This document shows, piece after piece, positions 46,844 through 55,373 of a DNA stretch of 64,000 nucleotides. Position numbers and translations under genes: made by a program. The DNA comes from Halomonas maura (GTDB lineage Bacteria; Pseudomonadota; Gammaproteobacteria; Pseudomonadales; Halomonadaceae). Under the pieces are notes generated by a model that was given only the letters and a program-made list of their open reading frames with translations, made no database searches and had not been told where the DNA came from. Each line of letters opens with the position of its first letter. Position 1 is the stretch's first letter. The stretch lies in assembly GCF_030409305.1 (NCBI RefSeq), contig NZ_JAUFPQ010000031.1:1-64000 (forward strand), read 5' to 3'.

Positions 46844-48177
46844 CCGGCCGTGACCTCTTCCTCGACCGTCGCCTCGGCCTCCACGAAGGTGCGATAGTCC
46901 TGGCCGACGCAGTCGGCATAGCTCAGCGCCAGGGTCGCCACCATGGCGACGAAGTGGTCCAGCCGCCCCTCGATCCGCGCGCAGACGCTGCGCGCGAAGC
47001 GCGCCGGGTCGTCCGGGTGCAATGCCCGGGCGCCGCGCAGGTGCTCGCGGGCGAGGATCCGGCCCCACTGCCGGGCCAGCTTGCGGTAGGGCTTGGCGCC
47101 GTCGAGCTTGTGGGTCGGGAAGTCGTCCTTGAAGGGCGAGCGCTCGCGTACCGAAAACACCGTCTCGCCCAGGTGCAGCCAGCCCAGGTAGAGGTCCGGG
47201 TGCTCGGCGATGGCGCTGAAGGCCGCGGCGTGGCGCGCCCCCTCGTGGGGGAAGGCGCGGCGCCAGGCGCGCTTCTCGGCGGCGTTCATCAGCCGCCAGC
47301 CCTCCGGGGGCGTCTGCTGCTTGATGTCGAGGATGACGTCGTCGTGCTCGTGGTCCCGGCCGCCCTCGATCAGCACGTAGAAGCGCTCGAGCCCCAGCGA
47401 CCCGGTCCCGGCGTCGAGCCGCCGGGCCATATCCTTGATCCGGAAGTGGTCCCCCTCGGCCTCGGCACGCGCGCCGCGCAGGGTCTGGCGGTACTCCTCC
47501 TCGATGGCCTTGCGCAGCTGGCTGGCCTGGTGGGCCGGCAGCCGGGCCAGCTTGTCCGGGCGGTCCTCGACGGCGAAGCGCCTGCCGTCCTCGCCGAGCG
47601 TGGTCCACTTGTCGAGCATCTTCGCCCGGCTGCGCTTGGCGGCCACCTTCTCCAGGAAGGGGGCGAGCGGCCCCTTGGCGGTCTCCCGGGTCACGGCCAG
47701 GGGCTCCTCGCCGCGGACATGCCCGGCGAGCTCGTCGACATAGGCCTCGACCAGGGCATCGAGGGCCTTGTGGGCGCCCTTGCCGGAGAGCTCGGCGTTC
47801 TCCCGGGCGTCGAGCACCAGGCTGATGGCCAGGCGCCAGAGGTCGTACTGGTAGTCGCCGATCAGCGCATCGTCGAAGTCGTCCATGCCGTAGCGCACGG
47901 CATCGTCGTGATGGCCGTAGGCGCCGAAGTTGTAGGCGTGGGCGTCGCCCTGCAGCCAGGTCTGGGTCTCCGGCAGGCCGCCGTAGAGGGCGAAGCGCCA
48001 GTCGTGCCAGACGTCGGCCCAGTACAGGTGGTTGGTGCCGCGAAAGAAGCGGTACGGCGACTCGGCCAGCTTGGCGTACTTGGCGGCGCGATCCTCGGCG
48101 GAGAGGCCGGCATTGACGGCGGTGATGGCGTCGAGGACCTGGCGGGGACGGTTGTGACGGGTGAGCGGTTGCGACAT
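46840..48177 (-). CDS. DUF2252 family protein
   Basis: A 445-residue cytoplasmic protein of the DUF2252 family, with kinase-like remnants: RFFRGTNHLYWADVWHDW, WLQGDAHAYNFGAYG, DFDDALIGDYQYDLWRLAISL, and DHEHDDVILDIKQ. The GDAH-xxN and DFD pattern resembles the catalytic and metal-binding loops of aminoglycoside-phosphotransferase-like kinases, but the function is not known. GGGAG precedes the chosen ATG at 48177; a longer in-frame reading to 48231 has no ribosome site. It is convergent with the malonate operon and stands alone. Confidence 0.85.
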   Translation of the reverse strand: MSQPLTRHNRPRQVLDAITAVNAGLSAEDRAAKYAKLAESPYRFFRGTNHLYWADVWHDWRFALYGGLPETQTWLQGDAHAYNFGAYGHHDDAVRYGMDDFDDALIGDYQYDLWRLAISLVLDARENAELSGKGAHKALDALVEAYVDELAGHVRGEEPLAVTRETAKGPLAPFLEKVAAKRSRAKMLDKWTTLGEDGRRFAVEDRPDKLARLPAHQASQLRKAIEEEYRQTLRGARAEAEGDHFRIKDMARRLDAGTGSLGLERFYVLIEGGRDHEHDDVILDIKQQTPPEGWRLMNAAEKRAWRRAFPHEGARHAAAFSAIAEHPDLYLGWLHLGETVFSVRERSPFKDDFPTHKLDGAKPYRKLARQWGRILAREHLRGARALHPDDPARFARSVCARIEGRLDHFVAMVATLALSYADCVGQDYRTFVEAEATVEEEVTAG

Positions 48178-48256
48178 GCGTGGACTCCCAATGGCAGACG
48201 GGGCCGCAGTCCCGCGGCCCCCGTCAGTCAAGCAAGCCAGCCGAGCGCCGGCAAGC

Positions 48257-49600
48257 CTAGAGCCCGTTGACCAGCACGACGATGGGCAACACCGGGCAGA
48301 CGAAGCGGATATACCAGGGCCACAGCTTCCAGAACAGGGTGTCCTCGATCTCCGGCGCCCCGCGCCGCAGCTCCTGCAGCTTGGCGTTGCGCGACAGCAG
48401 CCAGCCGACGTAGAGGCACACCAGGGCGCCGATCAGCGGCATGTTGTAGTTGATGGTAACGGTGATCGCCCAGCCGAACAGCGTCTCGAAGTGCGCCAGG
48501 ATCAGCGTGGAGATCGCGAAGATCACCCCGCCCATCAGCAGGGTCGCCCAGCGCCGCGAGACCCGCCCGGTCTCGACGATGGTCGCCACCGGCACCTCCA
48601 GCACCGGGAACATCGAGGTCAGGGCGGCGATCGCCAGCAGGGCGAAGAACAGCACCTCGAGCCCGGCGCCGAGGCCCCCCAGCTGGGCAAACATCGCCGG
48701 CATGACGTCGAACAGCAGGGTCGAGGAGCTCTGCAGCTGCCCGCCGGCATCGAAGATGTCCACCCCCAGCTCGTCGGCCACGAACATCGAGGGCACGATC
48801 AGCAGGCCCCCGATGAAGGCCACGCCCATGTCGATGAACATCACCTGGGCACCGGTCTTCGGCAGGCTGGCCTCACGGCTCAGGTAGGAGCCGTAGATCA
48901 CCATGGCGCCGACGCCGATGGACAGCGAGAAGAAGGCCTGGCCCATGGCATCCATCACCAGCTGGCCGGTGACCCGCGAGAAGTCCGGCACCAGGTAGGC
49001 GGCGAGCCCGCCGGTGGCCCCGGGCAGGGTCATGACCACCACGATCAGCACCAGCATCAGCACGATCAGCATCGGCATCAGGCGCTTGGACCAGCGCTCG
49101 ATGCCCTTGTTGACGCCGGCCAGCACTACGCCGACCGTCACCAGCATGGCCAGGCTGGCCAGCCCCCAGTCCTTCCAGAACCCGGCGGCGTCGAGCCGCG
49201 CGGCCCAGGCCTCGAGGCCCAGCAGGTCGAACAGCGGCGTCAGGGTGTCACCGATCAGCCAGCCGGTGACGATGGCATAGAAGGCCTGGCCGAGGCAGGC
49301 GGTGAGGATCGCCAGCACGCCGATGCCGGCGCCCAGGCGGCCGGCACCGCCGTCACCGCCGACCCGAGACATGGCGGTGATGATGCCGCTCTGGGCATGG
49401 CGGCCCAGGGTCAGCTCGGCCATCAGCGCCGGGTAGGCCAGCACGAAGGCCATCACCAGGTACAGCAGCAGGAAGGCGCCGCCGCCGTTGTTGGCGGCCA
49501 TGGACGGGAAGCTCCAGACGTTGCCGAGGCCCACGGCGGCACCGGCTGCAGCCATCAGGAAGCCGAAGCGAGAGGAAAATTGCGCTCTTGTGTTGTTCAT
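48257..49600 (-). CDS. NSS-family sodium-dependent amino acid transporter, possibly for tryptophan or kynurenine
   Basis: Neurotransmitter:sodium symporter family protein, about 447 residues, 11-12 membrane segments. The TM1 motif GAAVGLGNVWSFPSMAANNGGGAFL (quoted as GLGNVWSFP and NNGGGAFL) and the TM8 region with Ser/Thr sodium ligands are conserved. The start MNNTRAQFSSRFGF is the usual NSS start but lacks a clear ribosome site; an ATG at 49615 and a GTG at 49630 (after GGAG) are alternatives. It lies directly downstream of kynB and kynU on the same strand, so tryptophan, kynurenine or anthranilate uptake is the most likely role; bacterial NSS members such as TnaT carry tryptophan. Confidence 0.85.
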   Translation of the reverse strand: MNNTRAQFSSRFGFLMAAAGAAVGLGNVWSFPSMAANNGGGAFLLLYLVMAFVLAYPALMAELTLGRHAQSGIITAMSRVGGDGGAGRLGAGIGVLAILTACLGQAFYAIVTGWLIGDTLTPLFDLLGLEAWAARLDAAGFWKDWGLASLAMLVTVGVVLAGVNKGIERWSKRLMPMLIVLMLVLIVVVMTLPGATGGLAAYLVPDFSRVTGQLVMDAMGQAFFSLSIGVGAMVIYGSYLSREASLPKTGAQVMFIDMGVAFIGGLLIVPSMFVADELGVDIFDAGGQLQSSSTLLFDVMPAMFAQLGGLGAGLEVLFFALLAIAALTSMFPVLEVPVATIVETGRVSRRWATLLMGGVIFAISTLILAHFETLFGWAITVTINYNMPLIGALVCLYVGWLLSRNAKLQELRRGAPEIEDTLFWKLWPWYIRFVCPVLPIVVLVNGL

Positions 49601-49669
49601 GACGAAAGGATCCATGGGGAGTCGCTTCACGACTCCACTGTCGTTGTTGTGGTGGCCGCCTGCGGCGGC

Positions 49670-50431
49670 CTATAGGTGGTCGAGAATGTCGAAGTGATCG
49701 CAGCCCGGCAGGTCGACGAGCGCCGCCTCGCGGCCGGCCGCACGCAGCGCGGTCACGAAGTCGGCGCCCTGGCGGCGGAAGGCCGGGGTATCGTGCTCGG
49801 CGATCGCCACCCGGGCGGGCGGCAGCGCCGAAAGATCGTCGAACAGCGGGCTCAACGATCGGGCCCGGGCCCGATCGAGGCCCAGAGGCGCGTTGACATA
49901 GGTGTCCACCAATGGGGTCAGGTCGTAGACGCCGCTGACCAGCAGCAGGGCATCGACGCGTACCCCGCCCGCGGCGGCCACCCGGCAGGCCAGCTGGGCG
50001 CCGGCGCTGTGGCCGCCGAGGGTCACCGGCCCGGCGCCGCCGCGCTCATCGAGGGCCACGAGGGCCATCTCGAGGCCGCGGGCACACTGCCCGACCATGA
50101 CCTCGATCGACGTCGCCGGCGCCAGGCCATAGCCCAGCGAGGCGAAGGCCATGCCGCGGGCCAGATAGCGCTCGGCCAGGAAGTCGGTGGCGGTGTGATC
50201 CAGCTCCTGCCAGTAGCCGCCGTGGATGAACGCCATCAGCGGCCAGGGGCCCGCGCCCTCGGGGACGAACAGGTCCAGGCGGGCCGCCGGATCGTCGCCG
50301 TCGACCAGTTCTAGGGGGCACAGGCGCGTCGCCAGTGCCTGCCCGGCCGCCGCCTGGCGCGCCAGGGTGGCCTCGACGTCGCGGGCGAAGCGGCTCGGCG
50401 AGTAGGCGTGGTCCAGGGCCTCGTCGGTCAT
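49670..50431 (-). CDS. kynB: kynurenine formamidase (alpha/beta hydrolase type)
   Basis: A 253-residue alpha/beta hydrolase that should split N-formylkynurenine into kynurenine and formate. It carries HGGYW at 70-74, the oxyanion-hole motif of arylformamidases, the nucleophile Ser142 in GGHSAGAQ, and a C-terminal CDHFD with the catalytic His. This is the eukaryotic-like AFMID fold, unrelated to the metal-dependent KynB cyclase fold of Pseudomonas; the symbol is given for function. AAGGAGAG precedes the ATG. It lies 29 bp downstream of kynU and 70 bp upstream of the transporter start, in one operon. Confidence 0.85.
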   Translation of the reverse strand: MTDEALDHAYSPSRFARDVEATLARQAAAGQALATRLCPLELVDGDDPAARLDLFVPEGAGPWPLMAFIHGGYWQELDHTATDFLAERYLARGMAFASLGYGLAPATSIEVMVGQCARGLEMALVALDERGGAGPVTLGGHSAGAQLACRVAAAGGVRVDALLLVSGVYDLTPLVDTYVNAPLGLDRARARSLSPLFDDLSALPPARVAIAEHDTPAFRRQGADFVTALRAAGREAALVDLPGCDHFDILDHL

Positions 50432-50460
50432 GACATGCGCTCTCCTTGCTTTCCCTGACG

Positions 50461-51690
50461 TCAGGTCACCGCGCTGCGCACCTGGAAGCGCGGCTCCCGG
50501 TACTCGCCGCTCTCGACCACCTCGCGGAAATGCCGCGCCGCCTGCCAGACGTCCTCGAAGCTCAGGTAGAGCGGCGTGAAGCCGAAGCGCATCAGCCCCG
50601 GCTCGCGGTAGTCGCCGATCACCCCGCGGGTGATCAGCGCCTGGACGATGGCGTAGCCATGCTCGGTGTCCACCAGCGAGACCTGGCTGCCCCGCACCTC
50701 GGCGGGCGGGGTGAGGTCCTCGATGCCGTGGACATCGAGCAGGTCGGCCAGGCACTCGCGGAACAGCTCGCTCATCGCCAGGCTCTTGTCGCGCAGGGCC
50801 GGCATGTCGACCTCGGCCCACATCGCCAGCGAGGCCTCCAGGGCGCTGTAGATCAGCGCCGAGTGGGTCCCGGTGCGGAAACGCGTGATGTCGCCGGCCG
50901 GGGCATAGTCGGCGTCGAAGGCGAAGGGCGCGGCGTGGCCGTGCCAGCCGGAGAGCGGCTGCCAGCCGCCGGCCTGGTGGTCGCGGTGGACGTACAGGAA
51001 GGCCGGCGCCCCGGGCCCGCCGTTGAGGTACTTGTAGGTGCAGCCCACCGCATAGCGCGCGCCGCAGCCGTTCAGATCCACCGGCAGCGCCCCCGCCGAG
51101 TGGGCCAGGTCCCAGATCACCTCGGCGCCGTGGTCATGCACCAGCCGAGTGGTGGCCGCCATGTCGCGCAGCCGCCCGGTGCGGTAGTTGACCTGGCTCA
51201 GCACCACCACGGCCACGCCATCCAGATGCTCGGCGAGCGCGGCGCCCTCGGGCAGGAAACGGTGCTCATGGCCGCTGATCCGACAGAAACCCTGGGCAAT
51301 ATAGCCGTCGGTGGGGAAGTTGCCGCCCTCGCTGAGCACCGCGCGGCGGCCGTCGCTGCATCGTCCGGTGATGTAGCCCAGCAGCTTGAAGAGATTGAGC
51401 GTGATGTTGTCGGTGACCACCACCTCACCGTCGCGGGCGCCGATGATGGGCGCCATCAGGTCGCCGAGGCGCTCGGGAGCATCGAACCAGCCCTGGTTCC
51501 AGCCCTTGATCAGCTCGTCGCGCCACTGGTCCAGGGTGCCGTCCACCGCCTCGCGGGCCGCCCTCGGCTGGGCGCCGAGGGAGTTGCCGTCGAGGTAGAG
51601 GACGCCCTCGGGCAGGGCGAAGCGGCGCTTGAAGTCGGCCAGGGGATCCTGGCGGTCGAGGTCGCGGACGCGATCCAGGCTCACGCTCAT
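50461..51690 (-). CDS. kynU: kynureninase
   Basis: PLP-dependent hydrolase that cleaves kynurenine to anthranilate and alanine, 409 residues. Family motifs: YLDGNSLGAQP near the N-terminus, WNQGWFDAPERLGDLMAP, and the PLP Lys220 in GCTYKYLNGGPGAPAFLY. GGAGA precedes the ATG by eight bases. It is the first gene of a kynU-kynB-transporter operon, divergent from an Lrp-type regulator. Tryptophan 2,3-dioxygenase (kynA), needed for the full tryptophan route, is not in this window. Its product anthranilate could feed the catechol genes at the right end of the window. Confidence 0.95.
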   Translation of the reverse strand: MSVSLDRVRDLDRQDPLADFKRRFALPEGVLYLDGNSLGAQPRAAREAVDGTLDQWRDELIKGWNQGWFDAPERLGDLMAPIIGARDGEVVVTDNITLNLFKLLGYITGRCSDGRRAVLSEGGNFPTDGYIAQGFCRISGHEHRFLPEGAALAEHLDGVAVVVLSQVNYRTGRLRDMAATTRLVHDHGAEVIWDLAHSAGALPVDLNGCGARYAVGCTYKYLNGGPGAPAFLYVHRDHQAGGWQPLSGWHGHAAPFAFDADYAPAGDITRFRTGTHSALIYSALEASLAMWAEVDMPALRDKSLAMSELFRECLADLLDVHGIEDLTPPAEVRGSQVSLVDTEHGYAIVQALITRGVIGDYREPGLMRFGFTPLYLSFEDVWQAARHFREVVESGEYREPRFQVRSAVT

Positions 51691-51763
51691 GTCGGGTCTC
51701 CGGAAAGGAAAGGGAATCGCCTGAGGGCATTCTAGGGGGAGACGGATGACGCGGGGTTGCGTT

Positions 51764-51807
51764 TTGATGCGCCTGGCACCACCTTGTGTGCAAGACTTTT
51801 GCATCAA
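51764..51807. promoter_or_regulatory. candidate operators for the Lrp-type regulator of the kyn operon
   Basis: Between the divergent genes lie TGCAA-GACTT-TTGCA (51789-51803), an inverted repeat, and a wider pair TTGATGC (51764-51770) / GCATCAA (51801-51807). Lrp-family proteins bind such dyads. Confidence 0.5.
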
Positions 51808-51824
51808 GGATCGAAAAACGAGAA

Positions 51825-52295
51825 ATGACGTCACTCGATCGCTTCGACCTGAAGCTCCTCCAGGCCCTGCAGCGCGACGCCCGCCTCACCCTCGGCGCCC
51901 TCTCCGAGGCGGTCAGCCTCTCCCCCAGCCAGTGTTCGCGACGCCTGGCGCGGCTCGAGCGGGAGGGCGTGATCCAGGGCTATTCGCTGCGGCTGGACCC
52001 GCCCTCCCTGGGACTGGCGGTGACGGCCTTCATCTTCATCTCGGTGGACAAGCAGCGCATGCACACGCCCCGGGAAGCCGTGGCGGCCCTGCTGGCCCGG
52101 GAGGAGGTCATCGAGTGCCATACCGTCACCGGCAACCACGACTTCCTCCTCAAGGTGATGGTGGAAAGCCTGGGGGCGCTGTCGCACTTCCTCGCCGAGG
52201 CCGTGAGCCCGATGGAGGGCCTCCGTGACGTCGCCACCCAGGTGGCCATGGAGTCGCTCAAGACCAATGGCCCGCTGAGGGTCGAGGCCGGCTAG
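51825..52295 (+). CDS. Lrp/AsnC-family regulator of the kynurenine operon (KynR-like)
   Basis: A 156-residue Lrp-type regulator with an N-terminal helix-turn-helix (DLKLLQALQRDARLTLGALSEAV in part, then SQCSRRLARLEREGVIQGY) and a C-terminal RAM ligand domain with the characteristic CHTVTGNHDFLLKV. It is divergent from kynU, the arrangement seen for KynR in other proteobacteria, where kynurenine is the effector. The ATG at 51825 has only a weak ribosome site; an upstream in-frame reading starts at 51786 but would begin inside the dyad. Confidence 0.87.
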   Translation: MTSLDRFDLKLLQALQRDARLTLGALSEAVSLSPSQCSRRLARLEREGVIQGYSLRLDPPSLGLAVTAFIFISVDKQRMHTPREAVAALLAREEVIECHTVTGNHDFLLKVMVESLGALSHFLAEAVSPMEGLRDVATQVAMESLKTNGPLRVEAG

Positions 52296-52395
52296 CACCC
52301 CATCGGCGGGCAATGGCGGGCCGGTTGGCCGTGACCCATACTCCAGGCAGCCTGGGCACCATACACCGCATGGGGATAACCGAGAGGACAAGGCC

Positions 52396-52629
52396 ATGGG
52401 CACCTGTGATACCTGCGGCAACGGCTATGACGACTCCTTCCAGGTGATCAAGGACGGCACCGAATACACCTTCGACTGCTTCGAGTGTGCGATCCACAAG
52501 CTGGCGCCCGAATGCGCCAGCTGCGGCATCCGGATCATCGGCCACGGGGTCCAGCACGGCCAGGCCGTCTACTGCTGCGGCCACTGCGCCCACGGAGACG
52601 GCGCCAGCAACATCGTGGATCACTACTGA
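52396..52629 (+). CDS. small Cys-rich zinc-binding protein
   Basis: A 77-residue protein with four Cys pairs: CDTC (4-7), CFEC (28-31), CASC (40-43) and CCGHC (60-64), giving at least one treble-clef or LIM-like zinc site. His residues are interspersed (GHGVQHG). Proteins of this type are common in proteobacteria and actinobacteria, and are often labelled metallothionein-like without proof. It has a ribosome site GAGGAC and its own short leader. The 212 bp after it hold nothing recognised. No neighbour suggests a role. Confidence 0.75.
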   Translation: MGTCDTCGNGYDDSFQVIKDGTEYTFDCFECAIHKLAPECASCGIRIIGHGVQHGQAVYCCGHCAHGDGASNIVDHY

Positions 52630-52841
52630 TCCCGTCCCATCCGCCGGTCGGCGCCAGCAACGAGGGCAAGCCGATGACGCTCGGTGACGCCTGCAGCCGG
52701 GACCTGGTCATCGCCGCATCGCCGACGGAGATCCGCGATGCGGCGAAGCTGATAAGCACGCAGCACGATTGTTCACCGAGACCCTGGGCAGGAAACGGCG
52801 CCCGGGCGAGAGGCCCTGGGGCAGCGCCGAACGTGGCCGCC

Positions 52842-53216
52842 TCAGTCCTGCTTGTCCAGGCGCCGGATCAGGCTGTCCCGGTACTCGCCGCGCTCGAGCA
52901 GCAGGCTAGGCTCACGGCCACGCGATCCCAGCCGGCTTCGCAACAGGGCGAGCCGGGCGCACGCCCGCCTGTGCTCCTCGCCATGGTCGAGTCGGGCGAT
53001 CAGGCTCTCCACCTCGCGGATCTCGCGCACCAGCTCCAGTTCCGGCGGCAGGAAGCCGGCGTTCTTGAGCAGCCGGTAGCCGGCGCGCAGCGCCGGCGGG
53101 ACCAGGCTGTCGTCGTCCAGGTGCAGCGGCTGGCCGCGACCCGGCAGGCGGTCCAGCGCGCCGCCGTCGAGCGCCTGCTGGATATGGGCTTCCGCCAGCT
53201 GATCGACCAGGGTCAT
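52842..53216 (-). CDS. DUF1992 (DnaJ-homologue subfamily C member 28 domain) protein
   Basis: A 124-residue protein with the DUF1992 pattern: AEAHIQQALDGGALDRLPGRGQPLHLDDDSLVPPALRAGYRLLKNAGFLPPELEL in successive blocks (quoted here as ALDRLPGRGQPL and YRLLKNAGFLPPELEL). The domain occurs at the N-terminus of animal DNAJC28 and as short free-standing proteins in bacteria. Function is unknown. A strong ribosome site GGGAGGGAAGG precedes the ATG. The gene stands alone. Confidence 0.88.
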   Translation of the reverse strand: MTLVDQLAEAHIQQALDGGALDRLPGRGQPLHLDDDSLVPPALRAGYRLLKNAGFLPPELELVREIREVESLIARLDHGEEHRRACARLALLRSRLGSRGREPSLLLERGEYRDSLIRRLDKQD

Positions 53217-53310
53217 GCCCTTCCCTCCCAGGGGACGGCCTGGAGTAGACCTCTTTGTTGAGCGTAACAGCGATCACGCGGGCCGAGGACGCCTGGTGGC
53301 AGGCCTCGGC

Positions 53311-53979
53311 TCAGTGGCGATGCGGTGCCTCGCCGGTGGGCAGGCGTGCCAGGAAGGCCTGGAAGGCCTGGTCTTGGCGAATCCGCCGATGCAGCTCGCC
53401 CAGCGCCGTCACGGCGTCCGACGAGTGGTCGATGCGCAGGTCGAGGGGCAGGCCCCCGGGGGCGCGCACCTTGAGTGCCGCCGACACCAGCCCCCGGCGG
53501 TCGCCGCCGGCTCGCTGGCCAGCGATGAGGGCGGCCAGCAACGCCTCGGCCAGCGCCTCGCCGGAGGCCATCGCCTGCCGGTAGGCCGCGATCATGGCGG
53601 GCACCACCTCGTGGCTGCCCAGCATGTTCCCCGCGACCACCAGGCCGGGCTCCAGGTGCAGATCGCAGACCGGCACGTTGCTCGCCCCGGTCCAGCCCGC
53701 CACCTCGCCGCGACGATCCATCAGCGCCAACTGCCGCCAGGCCTCACCCCGGTCGGCGCGACGCAGTTCGGCCACCGCCGCGGTCACCGCCTCGCCGGCC
53801 GCGAGCCTCGTCAGGCCGCGCTCGGCCGCCATCACGCTGGTGCTGTAGCCCTGGGTGATGGCGGCCCCGACGCCGGCCAGCAGGTGCGGCACGAAGCCGC
53901 CCAGGGCGGGCCCCCCGGTGGCACAGGCGATACCCAGGGTCCGTCGGTCGCGATCCAGGGCGATCAGGCTGAAGGTCAT
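53311..53979 (-). CDS. DUF1028 family protein (Ntn-hydrolase-like)
   Basis: A 222-residue protein of the DUF1028 family, predicted to have the Ntn-hydrolase fold. The N-terminus TFSLIALDRDRRTLGIACATGGPALGG and the ITQGYSTSVMAAERGL block are typical (each here quoted in part). AGGAG precedes the ATG. Its promoter region contains an ATTTATCATGACAAAT site shared with the divergent GntR gene and with the amidohydrolase gene downstream of it, so it belongs to the same regulon. DUF1028 proteins are often neighbours of carbamoylases, peptidases and racemases; a role in amide or carbamoyl amino acid turnover is inferred. Confidence 0.88.
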   Translation of the reverse strand: MTFSLIALDRDRRTLGIACATGGPALGGFVPHLLAGVGAAITQGYSTSVMAAERGLTRLAAGEAVTAAVAELRRADRGEAWRQLALMDRRGEVAGWTGASNVPVCDLHLEPGLVVAGNMLGSHEVVPAMIAAYRQAMASGEALAEALLAALIAGQRAGGDRRGLVSAALKVRAPGGLPLDLRIDHSSDAVTALGELHRRIRQDQAFQAFLARLPTGEAPHRH

Positions 53980-54030
53980 GGGACACTCCTGTGAGAGGCA
54001 TCGGCGGCATTGGCGCCAAACGCCGCGAAT

Positions 54031-54057
54031 ATTTATCATGACAAATATCATGACATC
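54031..54057. promoter_or_regulatory. GntR operator site A, with a second half-site
   Basis: ATTTATCATGACAAAT (54031-54046) matches the palindrome at 55308 in 15 of 16 positions. A further TATCATGACA (54046-54055) adjoins it. It lies in the shared region between the DUF1028 gene and the divergent GntR gene. Confidence 0.75.
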
Positions 54058-54182
54058 AGGATCGGCGACAATCGCCCCGCCGAGCGAGGGACCCACCCGT
54101 CTGGACAGCGTACCGGAGAATACGGATCATCGGGCCCGTCGCCACCGGCCATGCCATCCCGGCCCGCCCATGAAGGAGAGTG

Positions 54183-55028
54183 ATGAGCCAGCCCCCACGA
54201 CACACCGCGCGCCGTACCCGTCCCGAGATCATCGGCGAGGCGATCAAGGAGTACATCGCGCGTCACGGCCTCGCCCCCGGCGATCGCCTGCCCCAGGAAT
54301 CCCACCTGGTCGAGGCGCTCGACGCCTCGAAGGGCACCATCCGCGAGGCGCTGCGCGGCCTGACGGCCCAGGGACTGATCCAGACCCGTACCGGCCCCGG
54401 CGGCGGCGCCTTTATCTGCGAGGTCAGCGACGACCGTGCCATGGAGCTGCTGGGCAACTACTTCTTCTTCCGCCCGCCGACCATCCATGACATCTACGAG
54501 GTCCGCAAGCAGCTCCAGCCGGCCATGGTGGCCAGCCTCGAGGGCGTGCTGGACGACGATGCCTTCCGGCGCCTGGAAGCGGTCATGGCCTACTACACCC
54601 ATCCTCCCGCCTCGCTGGAGGAGGAGCGCACCCAGCGCATCAAGGAACTGGAGTTCCACCTGGTGCTGGTGGATTACTGCCCCAACCCCCTGCTGGCGCT
54701 GATGTGTCGCTTCATGATCCGCCTGCTGATGAGCCTGACGACCTGCCAGCGGATCTACGACCGGCCCTACCCGGAGCTGCGCCAGCGCGGCTACGACTTC
54801 CAGCGCCGACTGCTCGACGCCCTGCGCGACGACGACATGGAGCAGGCGCGCCGCATCATGAGCGAGCACATGCAGGCCGCCCAGGCGCTGATGGAGGCGC
54901 GGGAAGCCACCCTCGACAAGGCCTTCTTCCGCGCCGACGACACCGCCGGCGAGGCCCCGAGCCGCGAGTACCTGGCGCTGCGCGACCTGTCCGACGCCAT
55001 CGATCCCTTCACCGCGCCCTCGAGCTAG
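54183..55028 (+). CDS. GntR-family (FadR-like) regulator of the amidohydrolase regulon
   Basis: A 281-residue regulator: N-terminal winged helix (IIGEAIKEYIARHGLAPGDRLP, then LVEALDASKGTIREALRGLTAQGLI in parts) and a C-terminal FCD domain. AAGGAGAG precedes the ATG at 54183; a GTG one codon earlier is possible. Three copies of a near-identical palindrome flank it: before DUF1028 and itself (54031), after it (55195) and before the M20 amidohydrolase (55308). This points to it as a local repressor of both sides and of itself. The effector is probably the transported or hydrolysed amide. Confidence 0.88.
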   Translation: MSQPPRHTARRTRPEIIGEAIKEYIARHGLAPGDRLPQESHLVEALDASKGTIREALRGLTAQGLIQTRTGPGGGAFICEVSDDRAMELLGNYFFFRPPTIHDIYEVRKQLQPAMVASLEGVLDDDAFRRLEAVMAYYTHPPASLEEERTQRIKELEFHLVLVDYCPNPLLALMCRFMIRLLMSLTTCQRIYDRPYPELRQRGYDFQRRLLDALRDDDMEQARRIMSEHMQAAQALMEAREATLDKAFFRADDTAGEAPSREYLALRDLSDAIDPFTAPSS

Positions 55029-55194
55029 ACCCCACCGAGTCTCCCCTCCCCCGGCGGGCCCGCCCGGCAGGCATCCGGGGGCGTCGCCCTGCGCGCCGTC
55101 GGCTCGACGAGCCGAGAGGCCCCCTCCCCTCGACCCGGCCATGCCAGGCGACTAGACCATCGTCGCATCCCGGGCAAGCGCCCCCCCGCAAGGA

Positions 55195-55210
55195 ATTTAT
55201 CATAACAAAT
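55195..55210. promoter_or_regulatory. GntR operator site B
   Basis: ATTTATCATAACAAAT differs from the perfect palindrome ATTTATCATGATAAAT at two positions. It lies about 165 bp downstream of the GntR gene and 113 bp before site C, a spacing that could allow looping. Confidence 0.75.
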
Positions 55211-55275
55211 TGTTTTCCCCCGACTTCGCCCGGCCGTCGGCCGAAATGGCGCGCCTGTGTGGCAAGCGGCAGCGA

Positions 55276-55323
55276 TTGACAGCGCTCGTCGGGCGCCACT
55301 AGCCTCTATTTATCATGATAAAT
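55276..55323 (+). promoter_or_regulatory. promoter and perfect-palindrome operator (site C) of the amidohydrolase operon
   Basis: TTGACA (55276-55281) with TAGCCT (55300-55305) at 18-bp spacing gives a candidate promoter. The perfect 16-bp palindrome ATTTATCATGATAAAT (55308-55323) covers the likely transcription start, an ideal place for repression. Confidence 0.78.
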
Positions 55324-55373
55324 TAACGACGCCATGGCGGTGCCGATTTCGGCCGCCTCGGCAAGGGGAATCC

